Assembly (NCBI GenBank): GCA_039566865.1 | Contig: CM076959.1 | Coordinates: 19,638,501-19,702,500 of the forward strand | Source: Aurelia coerulea | Taxonomy: Eukaryota; Cnidaria; Scyphozoa; Semaeostomeae; Ulmaridae | Length of the DNA: 64,000 bases | Direction: 5' to 3' | Shown: positions 1 to 12,300 of the stretch, piece after piece | Position numbering within the stretch: position 1 is the stretch's first letter | How the letters are laid out: each line of letters starts with the position of its first letter | Made by a program: the position numbers and the translations under genes | The notes under the pieces: generated by a model | Database searches by the model: none | Told to the model about the DNA's origin: nothing | The model's input: only the letters and a program-made list of their open reading frames with translations

Positions 1-1190
1 GAAGGACGTGAACCATTCTCCTGAACTTGCCCTGATACCGAGTGCACCTAACTTTTTTATCAGTATTGTATGATCTACGGTATCAAACGCCTTTTTTAAA
101 TCAAGAAATATGGCCAAATTGAGCTGTTTTTTATCCATATTGTCATACCAGCAATCAGTACCGTTTATCAGGGATGTTACAGTGGAATACAGTTTTCGAA
201 AAGCAGATTGATTTGGTGTCAATACTTTGTTAGTTATGAGATAATCAATGAGCTGATCGTGAACTATTCTTTCCAACATCCTAGAAAAAACTGAGATGAC
301 CGAGATCGGCCTATAATTGTTTCCATCCCTTTTTGAACCTGCTTTAAAAATTGGTGTGACTCTTGCTAATTTCCAGATATCTGGGAAGACACCATACTTC
401 AATGACGAGTTGAAAACCATGGTTAGTGGCTTCCAAATGAAGTCTGCTGCATCTTTAATTAGCATAGTGGAGATCTTGTCTGGGCCTGGTGCTTTGCCAT
501 TTTTCAGTTGCTTTATGGCGTTCAGCACATATGTTTCATCAATGGGTACAAATGTCATTTTGTTCTGTTGAATTTTGATATGCTTGAGAGAATCATCATC
601 AGGCCTAGACTCTAACTTGCTAGCAAGTTTCGGTCCTATGGTGGTAAAATGATGATTAAGTGCTTCAGCTATATCCTTTTCTTTAGTAATTGTTTTCCCC
701 TCAACATCTAAGCTCGAAATTTCTGTTGAAGGAGCTGCTTTGTCCAGTACCTTATTAATAACCTGCCACATTCTTTTTGGATCTCCCTTGTTTTCTTCAA
801 TTAACCCAAGATAATGCGATTGTACTGCATCTCGAATTTTTTGTGTTACTTTGTTACGGAGATGCTTATATGTGTTCCACTTTTCAGGAGATGTTTTCGT
901 CGCTTTCTTAGCTGCATCCCTCTCTTTCATTAGTTTCCTAATGTCTGGGGTTATCCAAGGAGTAGAAGTGTTACCTACTCTCCTCTTTTTCAGGGGTGCA
1001 TGGATATCTAAAACCGACTCAAAGATCTCCTGAAAAGTGGTAGCCATATTATCAGGATTATCAGCATAAGAGCTTAGGATGGTTTCCCAATCTATCTGCT
1101 GCAAGTCGTTGCGAAACGATGTCCTGTCATAATTGCTCAGACTTCGAGTCTCCAATACTTTTGGTTTCTTATTTTTGACTCGCCAGGCTT
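1..1190 (-). mobile_element. Non-LTR retrotransposon (LINE), reverse-transcriptase part
   Basis: The minus strand stays open from about 1190 off the left edge. It reads LSNYDRTSFRNDLQQIDWET, HAPLKKRRV, KQLKNGKAPGPDKIS, GNNYRPISVISVFSRMLERI and NLAIFLDLKKAFDTVDHTI, the usual order from the endonuclease-RT linker into RT blocks of Jockey/CR1-type LINEs. The catalytic YADD block would lie beyond the window. It is the most intact LINE frame here. It is followed upstream (1190-1412 and 1817-2010) by 5' element sequence that recurs at 53100-53420. Confidence 0.85.
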
Positions 1191-1412
1191 TCAATTTTTT
1201 TGCGTTTGAGCTTTGGTCATTTTTGAAATTTAAATTTGAAAGAAATTTAAATTTAAATTTACATTGGAATTTATATCCGTTTCTCTCGGCCCAATCTGAA
1301 CCCAGTAAACCAAGTGCTGGACTTTCGTCGTCATTGTACCGTCCAGTTGCGATTTGATTGTACAAAACTGGTGGAAGTCTATGATATGTAAAGATTAGAC
1401 CCATTCACCCAT

Positions 1413-1816
1413 TACACATTTTTTTTATAAGAAACTGGTTTATAAGAAACTAGTACTACGATGACCAATAATTTAAGAATCTCTAGTACTACACTCAAGA
1501 ACAGTTAAGAAACTCTTAAAATTCAATTTCTGTATGTCTCTTTTATTTTATCTCTCTAACAAAGGTACCTTCATCTTTTTTTAACTTTTAACTGCAAAAA
1601 TTGGTATTTTTTTGCCTGAATGTGCATGGCTTATTCGTGATGACAATGTCAATGTAAAATGGAAGCCTCAAATTTGAACAATATCGCAATTTTAGGCCCA
1701 AAAATTAAAAAACTAATTAAGAAACTTTTACTACTAAAACACCGAAATTTTCATGCGAAATTAAGAAACTTTTAGTACTAAGTGCTGATCCAAGTTTCTT
1801 ATAAAAAAAACGTGTA
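1413..1816. mobile_element. MITE, TACACGT family, copy A
   Basis: The ends are inverted: TTACACATTTTTTTTATAAG on the left and TTATAAAAAAAACGTGTA on the right. The inside is rich in AAGAAACT motifs and non-coding. Related copies are at 42925-43407 and 61759-62143. The repeat around it exists uninterrupted at 53310-53345, which marks this as an insertion. Confidence 0.7.
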
Positions 1817-2010
1817 CATGGTTTGGTGGGAACTGACAGTCCCCTTCTTCTCTTTTGACCGTTTGTATATTTTTTGTTTTTGTTCCCTGTATTGCTTTAT
1901 TTTTATGTTGTTGTTTTTGAAGTATTTGTAAAGTGGTAAGTACCGTTCTTGGTGGAGGCCAGATAACTTTGTGACTTCCTACGCCGAGAGCGGTACAGTA
2001 TTTACGCATT
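1817..2010 (-). repeat. Dispersed LINE-associated repeat (copy also at 53100-53420)
   Basis: Minus-strand sequence with TACTGTACCGCTC, TCTGGCC, CACCAAGAACGGTACTTAC and GACTGTCAGTTCC recurs on the plus strand at 53105-53310. With 1296-1412, which matches 53330-53415, it forms the 5' flank of the LINE at 1-1190. Confidence 0.6.
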
Positions 2011-3317
2011 TACATTTGTTAATTTTAATTTATTGTAAATAGAAAAAAGAAGGAAAAAGAAACTGGACTGACTGCTCGTGCAACATAATCTATTTGCAAA
2101 TTCTCTAGTCCCTTCGAGAAGCATTCCCTTTATTCTGCCAAGTCTAGTCTTTAGACAATTTGATCGCTATTGTTTTATTTTTTGGGCTGTCTGTAGTCGA
2201 CAAAATCCCAAGAAATGGTTAATAAATCGATAAATAAGCATCCAAAATACAGTAAAAAATAACCAAGAGTGATATAGGATATTGGCAGAAGATTACATCA
2301 AAAATATTTTAATTTGGCCCAGTTTGGGGTTTATCCTGACCTGTCGAAAAACTCTTGCTACATCTCCATCCTGGTCCACACGTTCTCCTTTTCCTCTTCG
2401 TGATACGACAAAGTGCAAGGACCAAATCCTCAAAAGAATGGCAATTTCAAGAACAATGGAAGCTTCTCAAAGTGTAATTCTTTCAAGGGTAAAACCTAAA
2501 GATCAAAGTTGGCAATTCCTTTGCAAATGCCCGTGATATGTAAAACATGACTATGCCCTTTCTTAAAACCTCCGATTTCGGTGCATTCTAAATTTTGACT
2601 TTGTGAACTCATATCTCTGATTTGTGGTGATCATTTTCAAATGCAAGGTGTGTGTAGTCAAGTTGAAGGTTAGCAAATGTAGCTAAGTACTTGAAAAGTT
2701 TCTATATATTATTGTTTCCTTTCTTTATCCAGTTACTTTTTATACTTTTTACACTAATACTTTTTAGACACCCGGTAAATAACAATCTATAGAATGATTG
2801 TTCGTCCAGTTTGTGGTCAGTCCCATTCTTATATTTCTAACTCAAACGCCTTGCTCTGGCACATCTATTTAGGTACAATTTCTATTGCTTTGTCTTGTGA
2901 TCAATATGTTTACCATGTTACTTGCACCTGGTGCTTTCCTCCCAAAAAGAAAATGCAAAATGGTTCATCAACGTTGGTGGATGTCAATGGACCACTGCAA
3001 TAAATCGATACTTGACTGCCATTGTTGTACCATACTGTTTGTTTCTCTGCAGCCCTTGATATGGTTTTGCCTTTTCAATAAATTTCAATCGACAGCTATT
3101 AAGAGGGAAATCAACAGAAGATGTAATGCGCATGTGTGAAAACAATCAACGCTCATCAAATTTGATTGTTTCGACCTCCTTCGTTTCAGTGAAAACAAGC
3201 CTTTTATTTGCAAAATTAAGAGTGAAATTTAGAATATTGTAAGTTGAGAGTTGAAATGTAGTTCCTTTCCTAGTTTTCAAGCTTCAATTAACACAATTAA
3301 ATTTCTTTGTGTTGCAG

Positions 3318-6300
3318 AAATTGGAAGGCAGTTACAACTTTGATCGCAACATATCTGATCCAACTCCTCCATTCAATGTATGGATTATGTGAGTCTGAAG
3401 TTATTGATTAACAGTATTTGATTCATTTCACTTTGACTTGTTTTGGTTTGGCAAAACTGTGATTTGTAATATAAGCAGTGGCTTAAAAAAGTGACATGTG
3501 GTATCATGAAATCTTTGTTGGTCATTTTTCTTGTCTAAATCATAGATCGAACTTTAAAAAATTTTCGTCCATGATTATGAAACAGAAACACAAATTCAGT
3601 GGCGGATTTATTTCCTTCAAAAACTGATGAGAATGGGCCCGCCTTTTATAGAGAGCGAGCAGGGCCCTTTTTAATAGGATAGGAAATGCCACCATTTACG
3701 CTGAATAAGTGATGGACAGAAATGAATTAAAACAATCCAGTTCCAGTGAGAGCGTTGTTGGAAAATTGATACCTGTATAAAACCAATGTTCAGCAAACAG
3801 CCTCCATTGATTTTGATTATTTTTCAAGGGCTCTCCGCTATATTGAAGGTGTTGTGGCGCAGTGGTGTAATCCTCTGACATTGCAGCCAGAACAGTCAGG
3901 TGGACCGGGTTCGATCCCAGGTAGAGCCCCATCACTTGAGCGTCATGACAAGGGGTCGCGGACTCGATTAGGCCTATTCTACTTCTGCGATCCCAGCGCT
4001 TGGCGCTAAAAACTGCAACTTCACTTCACCTTCATTGATCATTGTATAAGTAAAGTCAAATCAATTCTTATTTAGAAGGTTTCTTATTTACAACACATAA
4101 CATCGGTAAAGTTATTTCTTCAATGAAGAAACTAGCCGTGAAATTCGACAGGAGCTTCCCTGTATTCGTATTGAGATATTGTTCTGCAAGTGTCATGTCT
4201 TTAAGGAATGTATTTTAATTCACATTGCTCTTTGTAAACTAAAAGACAGTTCAAAAGAGGGACTGCAAGAACAGTGTCCGCTGGAACCCCTCCAATATGA
4301 AACAAGAGGAGATAATTAGATGTTTGCATGTTTTTATTTGCCACGTAAAATGAAAAATTTACAAGAAATGCCAAATGAGTTCTGACCAAGTTTAATTGGA
4401 ATGTGGCACCAAAGTTTGATTCAGCATTTTAGGCACAGATAGGCCACTTGTTTTTGGGATTTGGTGCAACCGAAATTGAAAATTCTGGAGAGAAATTTTT
4501 TCCATGAATTGTTTACGTGTACCTCTTGTAATAAGCATGTATCAGCTAAGAAATTGCCTAAGATATCTCGTTGCTCATGTTGTGTCTTATGTTTGTAGGA
4601 ATCTGGATCATGCAACAGCAATGGCAGGCATTGCAGCTGCTCAGGCAAACAATGGAAAATGTGGTGTTGGTGTGGCATATGATGCCTATATTACATGTAA
4701 GCATACCTTCAATGGGGGAATTTATCTGGAGGGTGACTTTGGTCACTCAGTCCTTAGTAAGTCTAATCTCTTCGAAGTAAAACCAGCCGCTTCTCGAGAG
4801 GCCATTGTCTAAAAGGTAGCCAAACTGGAATGATAAAGGTTCGCTTGATGAAATGTTTGCACATTAGCAACGAAGGTAAGATTTGGACGACAGATTCAAT
4901 GATCAAACTCTCCCCATATGCGGGCGACTTCCATCATTTGTTAAATGCTGCAAAATATATAGAAAATAACATCAAACCATTGTTTCATTTTTGCATGTCT
5001 TACTGTTGATACACAATTCTCAGATGTAACAGCTGTATTAAATTCTCATATTGAATTATAAAGCTGGGGCTGAGTACTGGTAAATCAAACTGATGTCAGC
5101 TCGGTCGTAGAACCAAATTCTTCGACTGTTAGGTGATGGAGGGATGGACGTAAATTGTCGATTGATACTTTACCGTGCATGATTTGATGGTGACATTCTT
5201 CATGCAAAAAAGGGTTGCTGCAGTCTTTAAGTATGGTCCTGCCGATGAAAGCTCTAATTATCGCCCAGTTTCTGTCCTACCGGTTGTCTCTCGCCTCTTT
5301 GACAAACAAATTCATGACCAGCTGCTGAGCTGCACTATTACCTTGATTCCAACAAACTTGGTTTTTGAAAACAATCAGCATACCGACGGTTGCATTATGT
5401 TTTTTGTCATGCTTGCTTAAATGCGCTAAAGATTGGTACTTTAATTTAGAGGTTGGTAAATATACAGCAATTACCTTTGTAGCTAGATCTCAAGAAGGCT
5501 TTCGACACCGTAAATCATGCAATATTATTGCAAAAACTAGAGCTATATGGTATTCATTATAAAGAACTGAAATGGTTCCGCTCTGATTAACTAACAGAAA
5601 ACAGTGCTGTAAGGTAAATGGGAAGCTTTCGAATATAGAATCTATAACCACCATCTTGCAGGAAGTGCTGTAGCCAAGGGAAAAGTCTTATCTAGCGTTT
5701 TCCAACGTTGAACAATCGACTGAAAAGTTTTGCTCCGAAATAACATAATTGTGCAAATACATTTCCGTTCTTTTATCATCCGAAAATATGTGTATTTCTT
5801 ATTGTATCTTGCAGCAGTCGGAGGAAATATCAATTCAACAGATACGACACGAGTTACTGCAGCAGCTTTAGCATTTAAAAGTCAAATCAACGACATACAG
5901 TCTTGTTCTTGGGGAACAGTAGGTTTTTTTGGAGCACTAGTTGGAAATATGCCGCCTTCTGTTAAGGCATCTGTGAAGAATGGAGCTGAAAAGGTAGGAT
6001 TTACATGTGAAATGTTGAATTGTTTCTTGAGTTAATTGGCCAGATTTGCGAAAGGTGTGAGGATTTGAAAGTAATTTAAATACTTGAAGATGACTTTATC
6101 GGGATCATTACCACTGCACAGATATTCTTCTTTTTGTTTTTGCCATCTTTGATTATGGACTACTCCAGACCGTTGTAATGATTTGATATTATTAAGAGAA
6201 ATAAAAGATGTTACATGTTGAAAATCTAAATAGCTGACAGAGCAAATTCCAGGAAATTTTCAAATATTGATTCAAGCTTTGCCCCAAATTTCTTGATGCT

Positions 6301-9300
6301 GCATCTCTTGTACACGGAGACGTCATCCTCTGTAAGCATCATATGTGTGTGGCTGGCGAAGATGTTGATCAGCCAGTTTGAAATCGAGGAAGTGGGGGAT
6401 TTCTAGCCGACTTGTTACTTTCACAAAATGATTAGAGTGATATTTTTTCAGGGCAGAGGTGGAAAGGGCACCATATATGTGTTTGCGAATGGAAATGACG
6501 GTCGGACGAATGGAACTTGTGGTTACGAAGAATTCGTATCCTCGATATACACAATATCAATCAGTGTTGTCATTAGCAGCAACGAGATGTCGTATCAAAA
6601 TTCGCAATGTACAGGAGTCAGTGCAGTCACTTATGGAAGGGATAATTCGAATAAAGATAAAATGGTCAGTTGTTTTCACATATACTTCTTAGATATGATA
6701 TGATAGCTTTATTCAAAAGGCTTTGGTCTTTGGCCTCAAAGGAAGAGTGTTCCAAAACTGTGTATTCCATTGGTTTTTGCCTTAAAAAAACGCGAATGGT
6801 TCATTTCAATTCAATTCTGTTATTCAGCAATAGATCGGGAATAGATCTTGGCTAGATTGACGAAATTCTCTGTTGTAGGCTCAGGGTCCAAGTGGGGAGT
6901 TACTCCCATTATTTTCTAACGGGAGGGTCCAGTCGGTTTTGAAGATCTTTCCGAATTTTTACCAAATGGCCATACCTGTAAAACACATGCCCCCCAGTGG
7001 GATGTTAATAATAATAATGGAAACTTTTTATTCCCAACAAAACTACTCTATATGATGACACCCACCCATCAATGTCAATTTAGGCATGATGGGGACATTT
7101 ACAAATTAGCTCTAAAAGCATGATTACAAAGAAAAATGTTCCTTAAAATAAGTTTAAAACTATACAGCTAATACGTCCGAAATATAACATTTGTTCATTT
7201 GTCCGAAATATAACATTTGTCCATATATACTAGATAAAAAAGAATTTAAAACATTAACAGTTCTGGACTCGTCCACTCACTGTCTCTCTTACAAAATATG
7301 TAGTACGTACAACGCATACGCACGGTTATAATTTTCTTTTCTAGGTAGAGTTGCTCTTGCTTACCAGTCAATAGATTTTGCAGCATATTCATAAATCCTT
7401 TATTTCCGTTGATGCCGATTGTTCCTATTGCTCCCATCGATAAATTTATGTATTCTACACGCAAGTATGAGGATGAAAGGTCTTTCAAGAGATTTTCGTA
7501 GCGCGTTTTTATAGGCTTCGTTTTTCCAATGTTCGTTTCGCATCCAACAGACAGTTCGAGAACATATAATATACCCTCATTGATTACAAGGAGATCTGGA
7601 CGCTTGCTGTTTCCGGTGATAACAGCTGATGGTCTGAAGCCTGGAATGTCATCAGCATAGACTGTAACATTTTTCATCCCTTTAAGAAGTTGCCAATCGT
7701 CAAGAGGACAGAGTTATCACGCCAAGTATATCTTTTCCCTTCAAGCATGGATTTGCAACCAGAGACGACGTGAAGAAGGGTTTGTGGGAGTTGGCAGAAG
7801 TTGCACAGCTCGCTTTCGACTCTGCCGCAAAATTTCATATTTTTCTTTGTAGGCAAACTGTTATTCAGAAAACGCACAGAAAAATTGAAGATGTTCTTAG
7901 GTAGAAGCTTTTGTGCCTCACTCCATATGCTTGTGATTTTGTTTGTTGTGTGCTCAAGGATAGCCTTCAATTTAAGGCCTTGTGATGTCAATTCGTGTGT
8001 GATCCTATGGACTTTCTTCGTTCTATTTTCTTTGATTACCTCTTTCCCATTAGCGTATGTGTCATACTGCAGATTTTTATCGCGACTAGTTACTTTATGT
8101 AATGACTGTATGTGTTAATGGCAGTTTTGATTCGCATTCATGTTTCATTCCAGTCTTTTGAATAGGTAACAAAAACGAGAGATGTGAGCTGTTTTCAATC
8201 GAAAAATTTTGAAATAGAAACGCGGATGCAGACAAAATTAAAGGAAGTCTGTGAGGTCCGCGTTAGAGCTGGCCGCTGCATTTATGTAAAAAGTATCACA
8301 CGACCGTCTTAGAATCCTCATTATAGTCTTTTCTTTGACAGCCGAGTTGTGCACTTAACAACACTTGTTTATACTCAACTGGGTCCTCCTCCGCAGCGGC
8401 TGCTGTTGCTTCAGGAATGTTTGCCCTGGTACTGCAAGCAAAGTAATATTTGTTTCACTTTTTCTTTTTCTTTTGATATCAGTAAAGGGAAATTGTAACA
8501 TGACTCTGATTCATACATTTTTATAAGAAAATTTTAACAGGATCTGGAGCAATGTTTAGAGCGGAACAGTCCAGAAACTCACTTCTAGTCTATTATGTCA
8601 GGTGTCCAAATCTTTCTATGACCTATTTCTTTGAACTGAATGGCTTCGAAGAGACCTTCGCTATAATTCTCTATAATTCTGCATGTGAAATGTTCAATAT
8701 CTTCAGAATTAGAGGTTTCTCCCCTCTTTTTTAAGTATCCAAGAAAAAGTGTGAGAGAACAATTGCCATCATCGTAGCACTGTGATTCAGATTTCCGTTT
8801 TAGTGTAATTAATGCCAAAAAAATGAAAATTTCAGAATTGTACAAAACTGATTTTTATATATTTAACCGTAGCCTGAGGTATATCAAGACCCAAAAAATT
8901 TTCAAATCGGACAATTTAGTGCTGAGAAAATATCATTTCAAGTTAGGCCTAAAAAGTGTACTGCAGGCTTCTTTTGTAGCACAGCAAGGCCACAAAATAG
9001 CACTAACTTTCAAATTCAAATTTCTTGGCTTGCACTCACTCGATTTTCATGATCTTTGTTTTGTTTGACAGATTGAACCCTGCAGAATATGTAGTGAAAA
9101 GGTCGATTGAAAATTCCATCTTGGGATGTGCAAATTCTTAAAATCCCTAATAGTAACCAATCGTTGATAAAAACTAAAACTGAATCACGAAACGCTCCTT
9201 CAACATTGAAAAAAAAATCTATGTTTCAGAACCTCGTAAAGCCTATTGTAGAATCAAGTTTAACCTATTGGCAACATCTTTGCAAAAGGGCTAAGTAGAA

Positions 9301-12300
9301 TAAGCTCTCAACTAATTTTGGCGAATTTTTCACGAAGGCCAGTGAAGAAGAAGTCTTTTTTTAGCAAATTCTGTCTGTATTTGCCACTGTACTATAGACT
9401 GAACTAGATGTTCAATGAAACAAATATTTCCCTCTTATAGTCAAAAGGAGGTTAGAGATCGATTGCCTAATCATATTAGGTATCTATTTTGGTGTTTGTT
9501 CTGTTTTCCGATGTTACTAGGCGCATTTTTCACCTTGGGATATAAGAAATCATTGTAGCATGTTTTCAAAACCTTAAAATTAGTTAATTATGTAAAAATA
9601 ATTTATTCTACTATTGCCAAAAAGCATGTATTTGAAATTGTGGAGATATGATGAAATATTGCCTTTGCTAATAGGTTTTCGTCATAAAAATGCAATTTCT
9701 TACTCTGAAAAGGTGCAAAACTGGTCTTCGTGAAAAATTCGCCAAAATTATTTGAGAACTTATTCTACTAAGCCCTTTTGCAAACGTGTTGTCAATAGCG
9801 CAATAGACTTTCGAGAATTCTGAAACATAGATTTTTTTGTTTTTAATGTTGAAGAAGCGCTTCGTGATTCAGTTTTAGTTTTTTTATCGTTTAGTTACCA
9901 CTATGAATTTGCAAAATTTCCGCATTCCAAGATAAAATTTTCAATCCATTTTTTCACTACATACTCTGCAAGGCTTAATCTGTTGAACAAAACAAAGATC
10001 ATGAAAATCGGGTGAGTGCAAGCCAAGAAATTTGAATTTGAAACCTAGTGCTATTTTGTGGCCTTGCTGTGCTTAGAAAGAAGCCTGAAATACACTTTTT
10101 GGGCCTAACTTGAAATAATGTTTTCTCAGCACTAGATTGTCCGATTTGAAAGTTGTTTGGGTTTTGACCTTCCTCAGGCTATGGTGAACAATAGAAAAAT
10201 CAGTTTGGTACAATTCTGATACTTTCATTTTTCACATTGCATGCCCTGGAACACTGTGCGTAGTCTCTAAACTTTTGACAAAACATGAAATTATTTTTAA
10301 GAAAACCATAGTTTATGAATGTCTATGATACCACGCACGTAAAAATCTTTCACTCTTCTTGTTAACGATTTAGAAATTTCATGATGTCACACCCTTAGAT
10401 GAGTTGAAATAGAAATACGCTGTAATTCAAAGAATATTGAAGATTGATGAAAGTCCAATGGTAGAATTATAGACAAGTCAGTAGGTAATGTTTTTTTCAA
10501 GCCATTTAATTAAAAGAAATAGGTCATAAAGTTTTACAACTACACTCTTACACAGATTTTGAGACAGATTTTGATTGTTAATGAAGAAAGAATTGTGATA
10601 TATAGTATTGGCGAAAGAATATAACCAAGGATTGAAGCATTTATGAAAAAATTTCTTGCTGGAAGATTTTTGATGAAATTCTTATTGCAGCAACTAAAGT
10701 ATTAAAAATTATTTTCGGAATTAAGAAACCTAATCTCAAGCTCAAAGCCTCTCCATCGGCATTTTCACTTTTCTACACAAGGTTCGATTATGTGGCGTTG
10801 GAGCTTCTATCACTATTGTATACCTTCGAACATTCTACAAATGTATCAAGCTTTTTTTCGATAAAACGCCACAAAAGGTTTTCCAGAACTGCGGTACCAT
10901 GAAATTTGCTATCAGAACTTCGATGGATGTTCATTCTAGCTATCATTGCAAAAAGCGCCTTCCTCTAAGCCATCCTCTAATCAGCACATCACTTTGCTAG
11001 ACTGATTGCAAGTTCGTAGTTATTGCTATTGACAGGTTGGTGCCCTCGACCCAGTTTGAGCAAAAAAATATTGTTGTTGTTGTTGTTGTCATTGCTGTTG
11101 CTGTTGTTGTTGCTATATCTTGGACTATTTCGTGAGTCTATGACTTTGCGACAAAAACTTGTCGCAGGTTGACATTTTTGTCGGGTTTTACAGCTCTATG
11201 GTTATAAGGCCCTCAGTCGAGTGACAACAACAACAACAATTCAACTCAATAAGATGAGCGTAACTAGTTACTTGCTGAGCGAGAGAATCGAATCTCTACA
11301 CTTGCATTTCATTTCACTTCTTATTAATAATAGTACTTCTTGAAATTCTTTTTAAGCCCCAATCTTGGATGGAGAGATCTCCAGCATCTGATTGCAAGAA
11401 GCTCATCATCAGGATTTCCTGCAGTGACTTGGAAAACAAACAAAGCTGGAATTAGAGGTACCTTCTTGCTTTTTATGTTTGCACGCCTTGTGCTTATGCA
11501 TGAAATTGAAGATAAAGGTAAGAAGGAGGTTAAACCTTCGTCATCAATGCAATACAATTCTCATTTATTTCCGTTTCAAATTCAAACACCTAACCAGAAA
11601 AGCTTGCCCATTTGTGACCATGATATCTCGTCCCAAAGATTGATGATGTAATCTCTAGCCGAAATTCCAAATTATTCTTGGAAATTTTTGTTTTGTTTTA
11701 TTTCTCTCCACTTAGTTCTTGCCTTTTCGAGGTTCAGTTTTAGCCCCCGTCTGCAAGCTTAAATTTCGAAATATTCCATGAAAATATTACGATTCTCTTC
11801 TTCTTTCGAAAGAGACCGTAGCTTTTACCATCAGAAAGTAGAGCTGGAATGATATTGAAAAACATTTTTGCTCCACATTGTTTTTGTTCGTACTTTAAAA
11901 CTTGGTTGGTGCTTTACATCGTCTTATTGTGTTGATTAAAAGAGGACATGCATATTGTCAAAGAAAGCAAATTCATACCGTTAATAGATATCTAAAATCT
12001 TGTTAAGAAGAAATGAAAAGGACTCTTCCTTTTAATTCTTAGTCAGTGACGGTTTTGGCTTTGGGTTATTGGATGCAGATGCATTGATTGAAAATGCGAA
12101 AAACTGGGTAAATGTTGGACAGCATCTTGAATGTACCTTGGATTATAATTTGAATGAGCGGTAAGTTTGCTTATTATGCCACTGTGAAAGCTGCTGCTGA
12201 TAATGGTTTCTTATTTCGGTCACATGATTGAATATTCATAATCGCTATATTGCAAAATCTACTCCCAAAATAAACACTCCTGTAGATACTTCAACTTCAG

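Noticed and set aside
3850..3925. Functional tRNA gene
   Set aside because: Boxes A and B are present, but no acceptor stem closes and the sequence continues into a body shared with another dispersed copy, so it is a SINE.
4504..4812. Unspliced 102-codon gene around the His motif
   Set aside because: The frame reads through an AG acceptor (4597-4598) and a GT donor (4697-4698). Only the exon part matches the paralog; the rest is intron.
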